Below are positions 7,639-17,565 of a stretch of DNA of 35,819 bases, piece by piece. The position numbers and the translations under genes were made by a program. This DNA is from an uncultured SAR86 cluster bacterium (GTDB lineage Bacteria; Pseudomonadota; Gammaproteobacteria; Magnimaribacterales; D2472), in NCBI GenBank assembly GCA_902513515.1, contig CABXNE010000009.1:1-35819 (forward strand), read 5' to 3'. The notes beneath the pieces are model-generated. The model saw nothing but the letters and a program-made list of their open reading frames with translations. It was not told the origin of the DNA and did no database searches. The first letter of the stretch is position 1; each line of letters begins with the position of its first letter.

Positions 7639-10242
7639 ATGATAAATACTATAACAAGCAACTCTAAAAACCTAAAAAAGATTTTTAATAAAAAGTCTTT
7701 TGATAAAGTGTTCGGCAAGATTGTTTCTGCTATCTCTGCATTGGCAATTATTAATGCCTCTGCATACAGTGGATATATATCTGCTCAATCTCAAGCAACT
7801 ATTGAAGAGGTTGTTGTTACCTCAAGAAAGAAAAGTGAAAGTCTTCAAGATGTCCCGCTTTCTGTTTCAGCCATTGGAGAAGAAACTCTTGAGCAAAAAG
7901 GTATAAATGTCTTTGAAGATTATTTAATGCAATTACCAGGCGTTACTGCCGGTGGATCTGGCCCTGGTCAAAGCACTATCTACATTAGAGGTCTTGCATC
8001 TACAACCCCAAACCTCACTACTGCTGGTGTTGCTGGTTTAGCACCTAACGTTGCTTTTTATCTTGATGAGCAGCCACTAGGTCAGCCAGGAAGAAATTTA
8101 GATGTTTATGCAGCTGATGTTGGGCGTGTTGAGGTTCTATCTGGACCACAAGGAACTCTATTTGGTGCTAGTTCTCAAGCTGGTGTTGTTCGAATGATTA
8201 CTAACAAACCTGTAATAGGCGAATCATCAAGCAGCTTAGAAGTTGAAACAAGATTTATGCCAGATGGCGATACTGGTAGCAAGGTTGAATATGTATCTAA
8301 TATTCCTATGGGTGATGAAACAGCATTAAGATTTGTTGCTTATAGTGATAGAAGAGGCGGTTACATTGATCAAGTTGCTGGAAAGCTTGATGCGAGCCAA
8401 TCAGCTCGTTTCAGAGCTGGCGGCACTGTAAGACAAAACGGTCTTCCTGTTTCTGCATCTAGAGCTGGTTTCCAAGCTGGGGCAGATCTTTCAGGCGTTA
8501 CTTTTAACCAAGCTGATGCAATTGTTCAAGAAGATGCTAACGAAGTTGAATATTCAGGCTTCAGAGCAAGTATAGCGCATGAAATTAATGATAACTGGGA
8601 TGCTTTAGTAACTGTTGCCAATCAAACCATTGATGCTGACGGCGTATTTTTTGTTGATCCTACTTTGGGCGACTTAGAAATCCAAAGATATACCAATGAT
8701 CAAATTGAAGACGAGTATGACAACATGAGCTTTACTCTTAAAGGGTCAATTGGTGATCTTGAAGTTCTTTATACTGGTGCTTACACAGACAGAACAACTG
8801 ATCAAGATGTAGACTACACAGATTACTTGTTTGTTGGCCAATATCTGCCTTACTACATTTGTGACTACTATGTAACTTATACATCTTATGCTCCTGGCAA
8901 TGTTCCAACTGGAACTTGTGGGGCTCCTAACTTATTAGTTGATTCAACTACAAATACTGAAGTTACAACTCATGAGTTCCGAGTTAATGCTCCAATAAGT
9001 GACACTGCTAGCCTTACAGCTGGTGTATTTGTGAGTGACTTAGAATTAAGAGAGTTAAACTTATTTACATATCCAAATTCAGTGGGTAATGATATTACAT
9101 ATGCTCCTAACTATGCTCTTACAGATATTTCTTCCACCGGAGCTATCAATAATGGAGCGGCTGGGTGGTTCTCAGCAGGACCTTATAGCGAACCTGTAAT
9201 ATTCTTCAATGATATTAAGAGAACTGATAAGCAACAAGGTATATTTGGTGAGCTTAGTGTAGACATGTCAGAAACATCTGAACTTACTGTAGGTGTTCGT
9301 TGGTATGACATTGAAGTTGATTTCGAGGGTAGTGCTAACTCATCATTTGGTAATGGGTTTGGCAATACCGATCAGCAAAAGTATGGATCTAATCTATCAG
9401 CTCAATATGCACCAGGAAATGCTAATGGCTATCCTGATGTAGCTAAAAGTGATGGCACGATTGGTAAAATAACTTATTCATGGAATCCATCTGACGATGT
9501 AATGTATTACGTAACATGGTCAGAAGGTTTTAGACCAGGATTATTAAACAGGCCGGTTGGAGCATCCAATGCAGCTGGTACATATTCTGTTAAACCTGAA
9601 GTTAAGTCTGATGAAGTTACTAACTATGAGTTTGGTTGGAAGGCTGTTCTTGCTGACGGTCAGCTGAGATTTAATGGTAGTGCATTCATGGTTGATGTGA
9701 CCGGTCTGCAAACAACCGTCTTTGACCCAAGTATTGTTAACTTGTTCTTCTCTGATAATGCAGCAGATGCTGAAATATCAGGTGTTGAAGGAGACTTTGT
9801 TTATTATCCTGATGCGGATGGCTGGATGTTATCGGGTGCTTTTTCAATATTAAATACAGAGCTTACTAAAAGCTTAGTTCCTACAGATGATATCACTGAA
9901 GGCGCTGATTTAGCTTTTGCTCCTGGAATGCAAGGTAATCTTAGTGCTAGAAAAGAATGGGGAGCGTCCTCTGGGAACACTGCTCATTTCCAAGCGCAGT
10001 TAACTTGGTCTGATGACAGTTATTCTGATGTCATGGAGCCGAATAAAGCCCTTCAAGATAGCTACAGCTTTATGAATATTCGTGCTGGAGTAAGCAATGA
10101 TAGCTGGATGGCAGAAGTTTATGTTGACAATATTACTGATGAAAGAGCAGAAATTGCTAATACTTTTGTCTTTGATAGACAGCGACTTGGAATTATAAGA
10201 CCGACTACCGTAGGTCTTAGATTTAAGAAGCATTTTAACTAG
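7639..10242 (+). CDS. TonB-dependent outer-membrane receptor
   Basis: This 867-residue protein has an unusually long N-terminal leader, a basic stretch of about 28 residues before the hydrophobic core V-S-A-I-S-A-L-A-I-I, then a TonB box E-E-V-V-V-T-S (56-62). The plug domain follows (about 65-190), including Y-I-R-G-L and R-V-E-V-L-S-G-P-Q-G-T-L-F-G. The remainder is a 22-strand-type barrel with many alternating aromatic and polar residues, ending near an aromatic residue (K-K-H-F-N). It would move a scarce large or iron-bound substrate across the outer membrane using TonB-ExbBD energy; the substrate cannot be inferred. A G-rich sequence lies just upstream of the ATG. The gene is flanked by its own promoter and a strong terminator, so it is probably monocistronic. 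Confidence 0.95.
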   Translation: MINTITSNSKNLKKIFNKKSFDKVFGKIVSAISALAIINASAYSGYISAQSQATIEEVVVTSRKKSESLQDVPLSVSAIGEETLEQKGINVFEDYLMQLPGVTAGGSGPGQSTIYIRGLASTTPNLTTAGVAGLAPNVAFYLDEQPLGQPGRNLDVYAADVGRVEVLSGPQGTLFGASSQAGVVRMITNKPVIGESSSSLEVETRFMPDGDTGSKVEYVSNIPMGDETALRFVAYSDRRGGYIDQVAGKLDASQSARFRAGGTVRQNGLPVSASRAGFQAGADLSGVTFNQADAIVQEDANEVEYSGFRASIAHEINDNWDALVTVANQTIDADGVFFVDPTLGDLEIQRYTNDQIEDEYDNMSFTLKGSIGDLEVLYTGAYTDRTTDQDVDYTDYLFVGQYLPYYICDYYVTYTSYAPGNVPTGTCGAPNLLVDSTTNTEVTTHEFRVNAPISDTASLTAGVFVSDLELRELNLFTYPNSVGNDITYAPNYALTDISSTGAINNGAAGWFSAGPYSEPVIFFNDIKRTDKQQGIFGELSVDMSETSELTVGVRWYDIEVDFEGSANSSFGNGFGNTDQQKYGSNLSAQYAPGNANGYPDVAKSDGTIGKITYSWNPSDDVMYYVTWSEGFRPGLLNRPVGASNAAGTYSVKPEVKSDEVTNYEFGWKAVLADGQLRFNGSAFMVDVTGLQTTVFDPSIVNLFFSDNAADAEISGVEGDFVYYPDADGWMLSGAFSILNTELTKSLVPTDDITEGADLAFAPGMQGNLSARKEWGASSGNTAHFQAQLTWSDDSYSDVMEPNKALQDSYSFMNIRAGVSNDSWMAEVYVDNITDERAEIANTFVFDRQRLGIIRPTTVGLRFKKHFN

Positions 10243-10260
10243 CCTCAATTTAAGGTAAAG

Positions 10261-10286
10261 AAAAGGGAGCTCACGCTCCCTTTTTA
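10261..10286 (+). terminator. Rho-independent terminator of the first TonB receptor gene
   Basis: A 9-bp stem (AAAGGGAGC/GCTCCCTTT) with a TCAC loop runs into a T tract, about 20 bases after the receptor stop codon and about 50 bases before the next gene. Confidence 0.92.
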
Positions 10287-10334
10287 CTTTCATGAGAAAA
10301 TATTATCTATTATCTTTGTTAAAATTATATAAAA

Positions 10335-12362
10335 ATGAAAGAAGATAAATTCAACACCGACGATCCAACTCTCTCAGTAGATTTAAGTGAGGCCACTCAG
10401 GCGGTTAAGGAAAATAGATTTGAGGATGCGCTAACACTATTTGAGATTATCCTAAAAGATCATCCTGATAATATTGATGCTTTATACCTTTCATCTGTCT
10501 CGTCTAGGTATTTAAAAAAATTTGATGATTCTCAAAAATATATTCAACAATTATTATTAAATGCTCCTGATATGGGTCGAGCTTATCAAGAGCTTGGCCA
10601 TATAAATAGAGATATGGGAAATGAAGAAAAAGCTGTAATTCATTACAGGCAAGCTTGTGAACTTAATCCAGCATTGCTTGCATCCTGGAATTTGCTTTAT
10701 AAATATTTTGTTAAAAATAAAAATAAACCAGCTGCTGATCATGCCCAGCAGCAAATTGAGAAACTACAATCACTTCCTCCGGCATTGCTTTATATAGATC
10801 AAATACTGAATGAAGGTAGATTGGGGTTAGCAGAAAGACAATGCAGAGCTTTTCTTAAAAAAAATCCTACGCATACATATGCGATGTCACTTTTATCTGA
10901 AATTGCTAATCGATTGGGTTATTTTGATGATGCAGAGTTTTTGCTTGAAAAGGCAGTTGAATTTAAACCAAATGATGGCGATCTTAGAATGCAATATGCA
11001 GCAATTCTTAGGAAGAAACAAAAATTTTCTAAAACTATGGAGCAAGTCAATATTCTTTGTGATCAATACCCAGACAACCCAGTCTATAAAGCTCAAAAAG
11101 CTAGTGAGATCATGCAAAATGGCGATCATGAACAAGCAATCAAAATGTTTGACGATATTCTTAGTAAAAATCCTTACAATTTCAGCACACATACCTCAAA
11201 AGGTCATGCGCAAAAAACTCTTGGTAAAACAGATCAAGCAATTAACAGTTATCAGAATGCATATCAAATTAAACCAGATCATGGCGAGGCATTCTTTTCA
11301 TTAGCAAACTTAAAAACTTATTCTTTTACCGCTGATGAATTGAATAGTATGAGAGAGCAGGCAGAGAGAGTGGATTTATCATTAAGAGATAAAGCATATT
11401 TTCATTTTGCCCTTGCTCAAGGATGTGAAGTAATCAGCGAGTTTGATGAAGCTTTTTTTCATTTACAGCAAGGTAATAAAATTAAAAATGATCAAAGTAA
11501 ATATTCCATTGAAAGGATGGATGCAGAGCTTCAAGCGCAGATAGATGTATGTGATGAGAGCTTCTTTAAAAATCTTGGTGGTGGAGGTCATGCAACAAAG
11601 GATCCCATATTTATTCTAGGTCTACCCAGAGCAGGCTCAACTCTCATTGAGCAAATCCTAGCTTCACACTCAAAGATTGATGGAACCCTAGAACTTCCTA
11701 ATATTTTATCGATTGCCCAAAGCCTTAGAGGGGATGATATTTATGGCAAGTTAGGAAATTACCCCAAAAGCATGGAGTCATTAACTCAAGAACAAAGAGA
11801 GGTCTTTGGCAATAGTTTTATTGAAGATACTCGGATGCATAGAAAAGATGCACCTATGTTTACTGACAAGATGCCTAATAACTTTAGGCATATTGGATTA
11901 ATTCATTTGATAATGCCAAATGCAAAAATCATTGATGCAAGAAGGTATCCACTAGACTGTTGCTTTAGTATGTTCAAGCAATTATTTGCTCAGGGTCAAG
12001 AATTTTCATACGGTTTGGCGGAGGCGGGCAGTTATTATAAGAGCTATGTAAAGCTTATGGATCATTGGGATAGCGTATTACCTAATAAAATATTAAGAGT
12101 AAATAATGAAGATGTAATTGAGGATCTTGAAGGGCAAGTTAAAAGAATGCTCGATTTTCTTCAATTACCCTTCGAAGAAGAGTGTATTTCATTCTATGAA
12201 ACTGATAGATCAGTAAGAACTGCTAGTTCAGAACAAGTGAGACAGCCAATTAATAAAAAGGGCATGGGTCGATGGAAGCCTTACGCTAAAAATCTAAAAC
12301 CATTGCTTGAAAGCATTGGCGAAGAACTCCTTCATCCTGAGGATATTTCTCTAATTAAATAA
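10335..12362 (+). CDS. TPR-repeat sulfotransferase family protein
   Basis: In this 675-residue protein the first ~390 residues are tetratricopeptide repeats, seen as recurring A-L-x-x-F/Y...P-x-x-x-x-A patterns such as D-A-L-T-L-F-E-I-I-L-K-D-H-P-D-N. The C-terminal ~250 residues are a sulfotransferase domain. The 5' PAPS-phosphosulfate loop is G-L-P-R-A-G-S-T-L (429-437), and a later D-A-R-R-Y-P-L-D-C-C-F-S segment fits the 3'-phosphate site. There is no signal peptide, so it is probably cytoplasmic. The family transfers sulfate from PAPS to an unknown acceptor, with the TPRs probably binding a protein partner or substrate. It follows the TonB receptor but is separated from it by a terminator. 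The acceptor and any link to the receptor are unproven. Confidence 0.88.
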   Translation: MKEDKFNTDDPTLSVDLSEATQAVKENRFEDALTLFEIILKDHPDNIDALYLSSVSSRYLKKFDDSQKYIQQLLLNAPDMGRAYQELGHINRDMGNEEKAVIHYRQACELNPALLASWNLLYKYFVKNKNKPAADHAQQQIEKLQSLPPALLYIDQILNEGRLGLAERQCRAFLKKNPTHTYAMSLLSEIANRLGYFDDAEFLLEKAVEFKPNDGDLRMQYAAILRKKQKFSKTMEQVNILCDQYPDNPVYKAQKASEIMQNGDHEQAIKMFDDILSKNPYNFSTHTSKGHAQKTLGKTDQAINSYQNAYQIKPDHGEAFFSLANLKTYSFTADELNSMREQAERVDLSLRDKAYFHFALAQGCEVISEFDEAFFHLQQGNKIKNDQSKYSIERMDAELQAQIDVCDESFFKNLGGGGHATKDPIFILGLPRAGSTLIEQILASHSKIDGTLELPNILSIAQSLRGDDIYGKLGNYPKSMESLTQEQREVFGNSFIEDTRMHRKDAPMFTDKMPNNFRHIGLIHLIMPNAKIIDARRYPLDCCFSMFKQLFAQGQEFSYGLAEAGSYYKSYVKLMDHWDSVLPNKILRVNNEDVIEDLEGQVKRMLDFLQLPFEEECISFYETDRSVRTASSEQVRQPINKKGMGRWKPYAKNLKPLLESIGEELLHPEDISLIK

Positions 12363-12426
12363 TTAAATTAGTTAATATTAATTTAAGCTGATAGATTGTC
12401 TTTTGAGCTAAACTTCCAGAAAATTT

Positions 12427-13191
12427 ATGCCAATTATCAAAGTAACAAATCTTGAGAAGCATTATCCAAGCCCTGAAAAGCCTGGTAAAACTTTTGCTGC
12501 CGTAAACAATATTAATCTCAGCATAAATACTGGAGAGATTTTTGGCTTATTAGGACCCAACGGGGCTGGAAAAACAACTACACTTGAGATGCTTGAGGGG
12601 TTAACTGATATTGATAATGGGGATGTTTCTGTAAACGATATTAATGTTAAAAAAAATCCTTATGAGGTTAAAAAAATTATTGGCGTTCAACTGCAATCGA
12701 ATGAATATTTCGACAGATTAAATTTATCTGATTTATTAATTCTTTTTGCCAATCTTTACTCTGTATCAATTGATCCAAAGGCTTTGCTTGCTAAGGTTGA
12801 TTTAGAAAATAAAATACACGCTTTGCCCGATGACTTATCGGGAGGCCAAAAGCAAAGATTCTCTATAGCTTGCGCTTTGGTCAATAACCCAATGATATTA
12901 TTTCTTGATGAGCCAACTACCGGGCTAGATCCCCAGGCAAAAAGAAATCTATGGAATTTAGCCAAAGATTTAAATGAGGAGGGCATGACTATTGTATTAA
13001 CTACCCACAATATGGAAGAAGCAGAATACCTTTGTGACAGAATTGCCATCATGGACAAAGGTTCAATTATTGCTCAAGATACGCCGCAACAACTTATCTT
13101 AGATTACGCTCCGGAGCCAAATGAAACGCCAATCCATGGAAATATTGAGGATGTATTTTTAGCTCTAACAGGCCATGGGTTAAGAGATTAA
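12427..13191 (+). CDS. ABC transporter ATP-binding protein (ABC-2/drug-export type)
   Basis: This 254-residue nucleotide-binding subunit has Walker A GPNGAGKT (43-50), a Q-loop around Q88-Q90, the signature LSGGQ (137-141), Walker B ending in DEP (161-163), and the H-loop in T-T-H-N-M-E-E-A-E. It energises export by the membrane protein encoded three bases downstream. The closest style is the CcmA/DrrA/NatA-like subfamily of ABC-2 exporters, judged from the Y-x-x-K-K-I-I-G-V-Q-L-Q region and the short C-terminal tail. The substrate is unknown. Confidence 0.93.
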   Translation: MPIIKVTNLEKHYPSPEKPGKTFAAVNNINLSINTGEIFGLLGPNGAGKTTTLEMLEGLTDIDNGDVSVNDINVKKNPYEVKKIIGVQLQSNEYFDRLNLSDLLILFANLYSVSIDPKALLAKVDLENKIHALPDDLSGGQKQRFSIACALVNNPMILFLDEPTTGLDPQAKRNLWNLAKDLNEEGMTIVLTTHNMEEAEYLCDRIAIMDKGSIIAQDTPQQLILDYAPEPNETPIHGNIEDVFLALTGHGLRD

Positions 13192-13194
13192 ACT

Positions 13195-14283
13195 ATGTTA
13201 ACCAAGCCTCAAATTCATCTAGCCTCTATCTTTATTAAGATCTTTTATAGAGATCGACAGTCACTCTTCTTCAGTTTGCTCTTTCCATTGATCTTTACAT
13301 GTATTTTTTTATTTTCTGGCGGGGAGCCTAACCCCACAAAATTAGGTTTAGTTAACCAGTCTCAAGATGCGCTTTCATTTAAGTTTGTTGAACTTGTGAA
13401 AAAAGAAAAAACTTTTCTGGTTAAAGAGGGTTCTGAGTCAGAGCTAAAAGAGGAGTTAATTTCTGCAGATCAGACGGCTGTAATTATTATTCCTGAAACA
13501 TTTAACCAATCCCCAAATCCTGGAAAATTAAGATTGTTGCTTGATGCATCTCAAGTGAGGCAAGTGGATGCAATTAAAGATTCTCTTAAGGCAACTCTCC
13601 TTTCTATTGAGCGGGATATAAGAAATATTGAGCCTATGTTTTCTCTTCAACTTGAAGATGTTAAATCTAGACCACAAAGATATATTGATTTTTTATTACC
13701 TGGAATTTTGGCATACATGCTGATGAATCTTTGCATCGCTGGGAGTGGATTCAATATTGTGGAGTATCGCAGAAGGGGTATTCTTAAAAGATTGTTTGTT
13801 ACGCCAATTCAACCTAAAGATTTTATTATCTCGATTGTTCTAGCACGCATGTTTATTATCTTAATCCAACTTTCAGTTATTTTAGGTCTAGCAATTGGAC
13901 TTTTAAAGATTAATATCATTGGAGGACTCTTACCACTATATGGTGTAATTTTATTTGGTGCATTTATATTTTTATGTGTAGGATTTTTTCTTGGTAGCCT
14001 TGCTAAAACACAGGAATCAATTCGCCCATTGGTATTATTGTTTACTTTTCCACAATTAATTTTATCTGGTATTTTCTTCCCAATTTCCTCCTTGCCTTCA
14101 TTCATTCAACCCGTAGCTAGTGGGTTACCATTGAGTGTTATAGCTTCAACAATGCGAAATATTTCAAACGATGGTGCGGCATTGTTTGCTATTAATTTTA
14201 ATTTTCTGGGCATTGTATTTTGGATATTCTTTAGCTTTTTTATAGCCACAAAGTTCTTTGTTTGGCAAAAAGTTGCCTCCTAA
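13195..14283 (+). CDS. ABC-2 type transporter permease
   Basis: This 362-residue membrane protein has one N-terminal transmembrane segment (about 22-42), then an extracytoplasmic domain of about 120 residues (about 45-165), then five further hydrophobic segments in the C-terminal half. This is the layout of ABC-2 permeases of the YhhJ/DrrB kind. The R-R-x-G-I-L-K-R-L-F-V-T-P segment (about 195-207) is the typical cytoplasmic coupling region after the second membrane segment. It starts three bases after the ATPase gene, so the two form one exporter. The substrate is unknown. Confidence 0.9.
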   Translation: MLTKPQIHLASIFIKIFYRDRQSLFFSLLFPLIFTCIFLFSGGEPNPTKLGLVNQSQDALSFKFVELVKKEKTFLVKEGSESELKEELISADQTAVIIIPETFNQSPNPGKLRLLLDASQVRQVDAIKDSLKATLLSIERDIRNIEPMFSLQLEDVKSRPQRYIDFLLPGILAYMLMNLCIAGSGFNIVEYRRRGILKRLFVTPIQPKDFIISIVLARMFIILIQLSVILGLAIGLLKINIIGGLLPLYGVILFGAFIFLCVGFFLGSLAKTQESIRPLVLLFTFPQLILSGIFFPISSLPSFIQPVASGLPLSVIASTMRNISNDGAALFAINFNFLGIVFWIFFSFFIATKFFVWQKVAS

Positions 14284-14366
14284 CTATTTCGTTATGCATA
14301 TAAAAGTTCTGAAATGTTTTAGTGCTTTTCTTGCTTATCACAATAGAAACTGACTAAGATAAATTT

Positions 14367-17300
14367 ATGTTTTTAAGCAGTGAAGCTAAGTTTGTCGATG
14401 AGCAAGAATTGGCAAAGTTTTTACTAGGAGAATCATATTTTTTAGATGATCCAGAAATAGCCCAGAATACTCAATCAATAATCAAATATTGTCGAACTAA
14501 TAAAAATAAACGCACAAAATTAGATGCCTTTATGGAGCAATATGGATTATCTAATTCTGAAGGAATCGCTCTGATGTGCCTAGCTGAATCATTAATGCGC
14601 ATACCTGACAACCCAACTAGAGATGCTTTGATTAATGAAAAGCTAACTTCTGCTAAGTGGTCTGAGCATCTAGGGAAAGCAGAGAGTTTTTTGGTCAATT
14701 CTGCAACTTGGGGGCTTGCTTTTTCCAAAGAATTTCTTCGGGCGTCTAATCATGCTAGTAATAATTGGTTGATTGCACTTGGTAAGAAAATTGGAGAATC
14801 TTCTATTAGAGAGGCTGTGCAGGTAGCAATGCAAGTTTTAAGCAAAGAGTTTGTTTGTGCAGAAAGTATTAGAGAGTTGAAGGATTCAGACTGGCTAAAG
14901 ACGCACTCATGCTCTTTTGACATGCTTGGAGAGGCCTCCCGAAATCAAGATCAATCAACTCAGTATTTTGAGTCTTACATGGAATCTATTCATTTAATAT
15001 CTGAGATAAATCTTGCAGCAGGTTTAAATAATGGAATTTCTATTAAGTTATCTGCGCTATATTCAAAATATGACACTCTTCATATTAACAATGTAAATAA
15101 ATTTTTACTTCCAAGACTTAAGGATCTTGTTGTTGAAGCCGCAAGAAAGAATGTGGCTGTAACAATTGATGCAGAAGAACAAGATCGCTTATCTTTAAGC
15201 TTGGAATTGATTGAAAATATTGCTTTGGATCCTGCAATCAAATCATGGCCTGGTCTTGGGTTGGCAGTTCAGGCTTATGGAAAAAGATCGCTTGCCGTTG
15301 TTGATTGGCTTGATAATTTATCTAAAGAAAGAGATAAGATGCATGTACGACTTGTAAAGGGAGCCTATTGGGATTATGAGATTAAGAACGCACAAGTAAA
15401 AGGGCTTAAAGGTTACCCTGTTTTTACAAATAAACACCTTACTGATCTTAATTACCTTGTAACGGCAAAAAGGCTCCTAGAATGTGACAACTTAGATGTT
15501 AGTTTTGCAACTCATAATGCTCACTCAATCGCTTCAATTATGAGTCTTAGTGAAGGTAGCAACAACAAGATAGAATTCCAGAGGCTATATGGAATGGGGG
15601 AATTGTTATATTTAGCTTGCCAGTCATCCTATGAGCAATTTCCAGATACAACCATCTATTGTCCAATAGGCCGTCACAAAGAGTTATTGCCTTATTTGGT
15701 TAGAAGGCTTCTAGAAAATGGGGCTAATAGCTCATTTATAAACAAGTACTTGAATAACAATATTCCTGAGAGTGATCTAGCCCAAAATCCAGCAGAGGTA
15801 ATTAAAGATAAGATCGATCATCTAAATATATCTAATTTAGAGCTGCCAAGAAATTTATACCTACCACGAATTAACTCTGATGGATTTGATTTAAATGAGC
15901 AGGATTGCATTCAAGCCCTCATGAAAAAGGTAAATCAATTTTCTAAAATAAGCTTTCATGCCTATTCTAAATCAATGCACGAAACTCTAAAAAATTCTCC
16001 TGTTGAGATAATTTCTAAATGTAACAAAAAGACTATTGGCATCATAGAAACCTGTGATCTTGAATCCATTAATGAAAAAATTATTTATCCTTCAGAAGAA
16101 TGGGCTAATTGCTCGACGGAGTCTAGAAACGAAATCTTAGTTTCTGTAGCAGACATGCTTGAAGATCAGCAAGCTAAATTCGTCTATTTGCTAATGCATG
16201 AAGCTGGTAAGACTCTTGAAGACTCACTAGATGAAATCAGAGAGGCAGTTGATTTTCTTCGATATTATTCTCAACAAGCACTTAATTTAAAGCCTATCTC
16301 TCAAAAAGGCCCCACTGGAGAGGATAATATTTTGGAGTATGGCCCAAAAGGGATTGTTTTGTGTATTAGTCCGTGGAATTTTCCTCTTGCAATTACAATT
16401 GGACAAATCGCAGCCGCCTTGGCTGGCGGAAACACAATTATTTCTAAGCCTTCTGAACATACTCCCATTATTGCTTTTGAGGCTATTAATTTATTTTTTG
16501 AAAAAGGTTTGCCAGAAGATTCACTTCATTTATTTCTTGGTGACGGTGACTTGGGACAGGCTATTATTTCAAATAAGACCATAGACTTAGTCGCGTTTAC
16601 TGGTTCTCTTCAAACAGCAAAAATGATACATAAAAGTTTATCCTCAAAACCTGGAAAAATTATTCCATTAATCGCTGAAACTGGCGGTTTAAACACAATG
16701 GTTGTTGATTCGAGTGCATTATTAGAAAGGGCATGTGATGATATTATTCGTTCAGCATTTAATTCAGCAGGTCAAAGATGTTCAGCTTTAAGATTACTTT
16801 TAGTTGATCAAGAAATTTATCCAGAACTCCTGTCAATGTTAAAAGGAGCGATGAATGATCTCACAATTGGTATTCCTAGTGATCCTGGGGTTGATGTGGG
16901 ACCAATTATTACTGCTAATGCTCTTAAAAAACTCCAGAACTATATTTCTAAAATGAATGCAGATGACCATAATATTTTTCAAGTTTCAACAGAAGACATT
17001 CCTATTGATGGTTCTTGGCATGCACCCACTTTAATTGAACTTGAATTAAGCTCAATACCAGATGAAGAGCAGTTTGGACCTATTCTTCATATAGCCTCAT
17101 TTTCTGAAGATTCTTTAAATGAATGTATTGAAGCGATTAACGCAAAAGGCTTTGCTCTTACTTTTGGGATTCATACAAGAATTGATGCAAAAGCTTTAGA
17201 TGCTGCAAAAAAAACATCTAGTGGAAATATATATATAAATAGAGATATTGTCGGAGCTGTGGTTGAAACTCAGCCCTTTGGTGGAAAAAATTTGTCTGGT

Positions 17301-17423
17301 TCTGGCTTTAAGGCTGGCGGACCTAATTATCTCTTGCAATTTATGGATGAAAGGGTAATTACTATAAATACAGTTGCTATAGGTGGAAATATAGACTTGA
17401 TTAATTTAAAGGATGAGAGTTAA
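14367..17423 (+). CDS. putA: Bifunctional proline dehydrogenase / glutamate-semialdehyde dehydrogenase
   Basis: This 1018-residue PutA oxidises proline to P5C in the N-terminal FAD barrel (about 130-470), then P5C to glutamate in the ALDH domain (about 540-1000). PRODH marks are L-V-K-G-A-Y-W-D-Y-E, Y-G-M-G-E-L-L and Y-C-P-I-G-R-H followed by L-V-R-R-L-L-E-N-G-A-N-S-S-F. ALDH marks are S-P-W-N-F-P-L-A, F-T-G-S, E-T-G-G-x-N and the catalytic cysteine Cys805 in G-Q-R-C-S-A-L-R. It lacks the ribbon-helix-helix domain that lets the E. coli protein repress its own gene, and it is about 300 residues shorter than the E. coli protein, so it should be purely enzymatic. No putP transporter is adjacent. 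The following gene is a TonB receptor, about 140 bases away. Confidence 0.95.
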   Translation: MFLSSEAKFVDEQELAKFLLGESYFLDDPEIAQNTQSIIKYCRTNKNKRTKLDAFMEQYGLSNSEGIALMCLAESLMRIPDNPTRDALINEKLTSAKWSEHLGKAESFLVNSATWGLAFSKEFLRASNHASNNWLIALGKKIGESSIREAVQVAMQVLSKEFVCAESIRELKDSDWLKTHSCSFDMLGEASRNQDQSTQYFESYMESIHLISEINLAAGLNNGISIKLSALYSKYDTLHINNVNKFLLPRLKDLVVEAARKNVAVTIDAEEQDRLSLSLELIENIALDPAIKSWPGLGLAVQAYGKRSLAVVDWLDNLSKERDKMHVRLVKGAYWDYEIKNAQVKGLKGYPVFTNKHLTDLNYLVTAKRLLECDNLDVSFATHNAHSIASIMSLSEGSNNKIEFQRLYGMGELLYLACQSSYEQFPDTTIYCPIGRHKELLPYLVRRLLENGANSSFINKYLNNNIPESDLAQNPAEVIKDKIDHLNISNLELPRNLYLPRINSDGFDLNEQDCIQALMKKVNQFSKISFHAYSKSMHETLKNSPVEIISKCNKKTIGIIETCDLESINEKIIYPSEEWANCSTESRNEILVSVADMLEDQQAKFVYLLMHEAGKTLEDSLDEIREAVDFLRYYSQQALNLKPISQKGPTGEDNILEYGPKGIVLCISPWNFPLAITIGQIAAALAGGNTIISKPSEHTPIIAFEAINLFFEKGLPEDSLHLFLGDGDLGQAIISNKTIDLVAFTGSLQTAKMIHKSLSSKPGKIIPLIAETGGLNTMVVDSSALLERACDDIIRSAFNSAGQRCSALRLLLVDQEIYPELLSMLKGAMNDLTIGIPSDPGVDVGPIITANALKKLQNYISKMNADDHNIFQVSTEDIPIDGSWHAPTLIELELSSIPDEEQFGPILHIASFSEDSLNECIEAINAKGFALTFGIHTRIDAKALDAAKKTSSGNIYINRDIVGAVVETQPFGGKNLSGSGFKAGGPNYLLQFMDERVITINTVAIGGNIDLINLKDES

Positions 17424-17565
17424 ATTTTTTTTTCAACAACCTTAAAATCCTTATATCTAAAGAGTTTAACCACATATAATTTGTACTCAAATTAGCTAAA
17501 AGGTCCAAAGTAGTGTATAAAAGATTTTTGAATAATAAATTTTTATCCAATCTTAGGGAGATAAT

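Noticed and set aside
10893-11304. Open frames in other phases within the TPR-sulfotransferase gene
   Set aside because: They overlap a clear TPR-coding region, and their products are low-complexity and hydrophobic with no family signature.
17475-17521. TATAAT (17475) and TATAAA (17516) upstream of the second TonB receptor as promoter boxes
   Set aside because: Neither has a convincing -35 element at 16-18 bases, and this region is so AT-rich that such hexamers are expected by chance.
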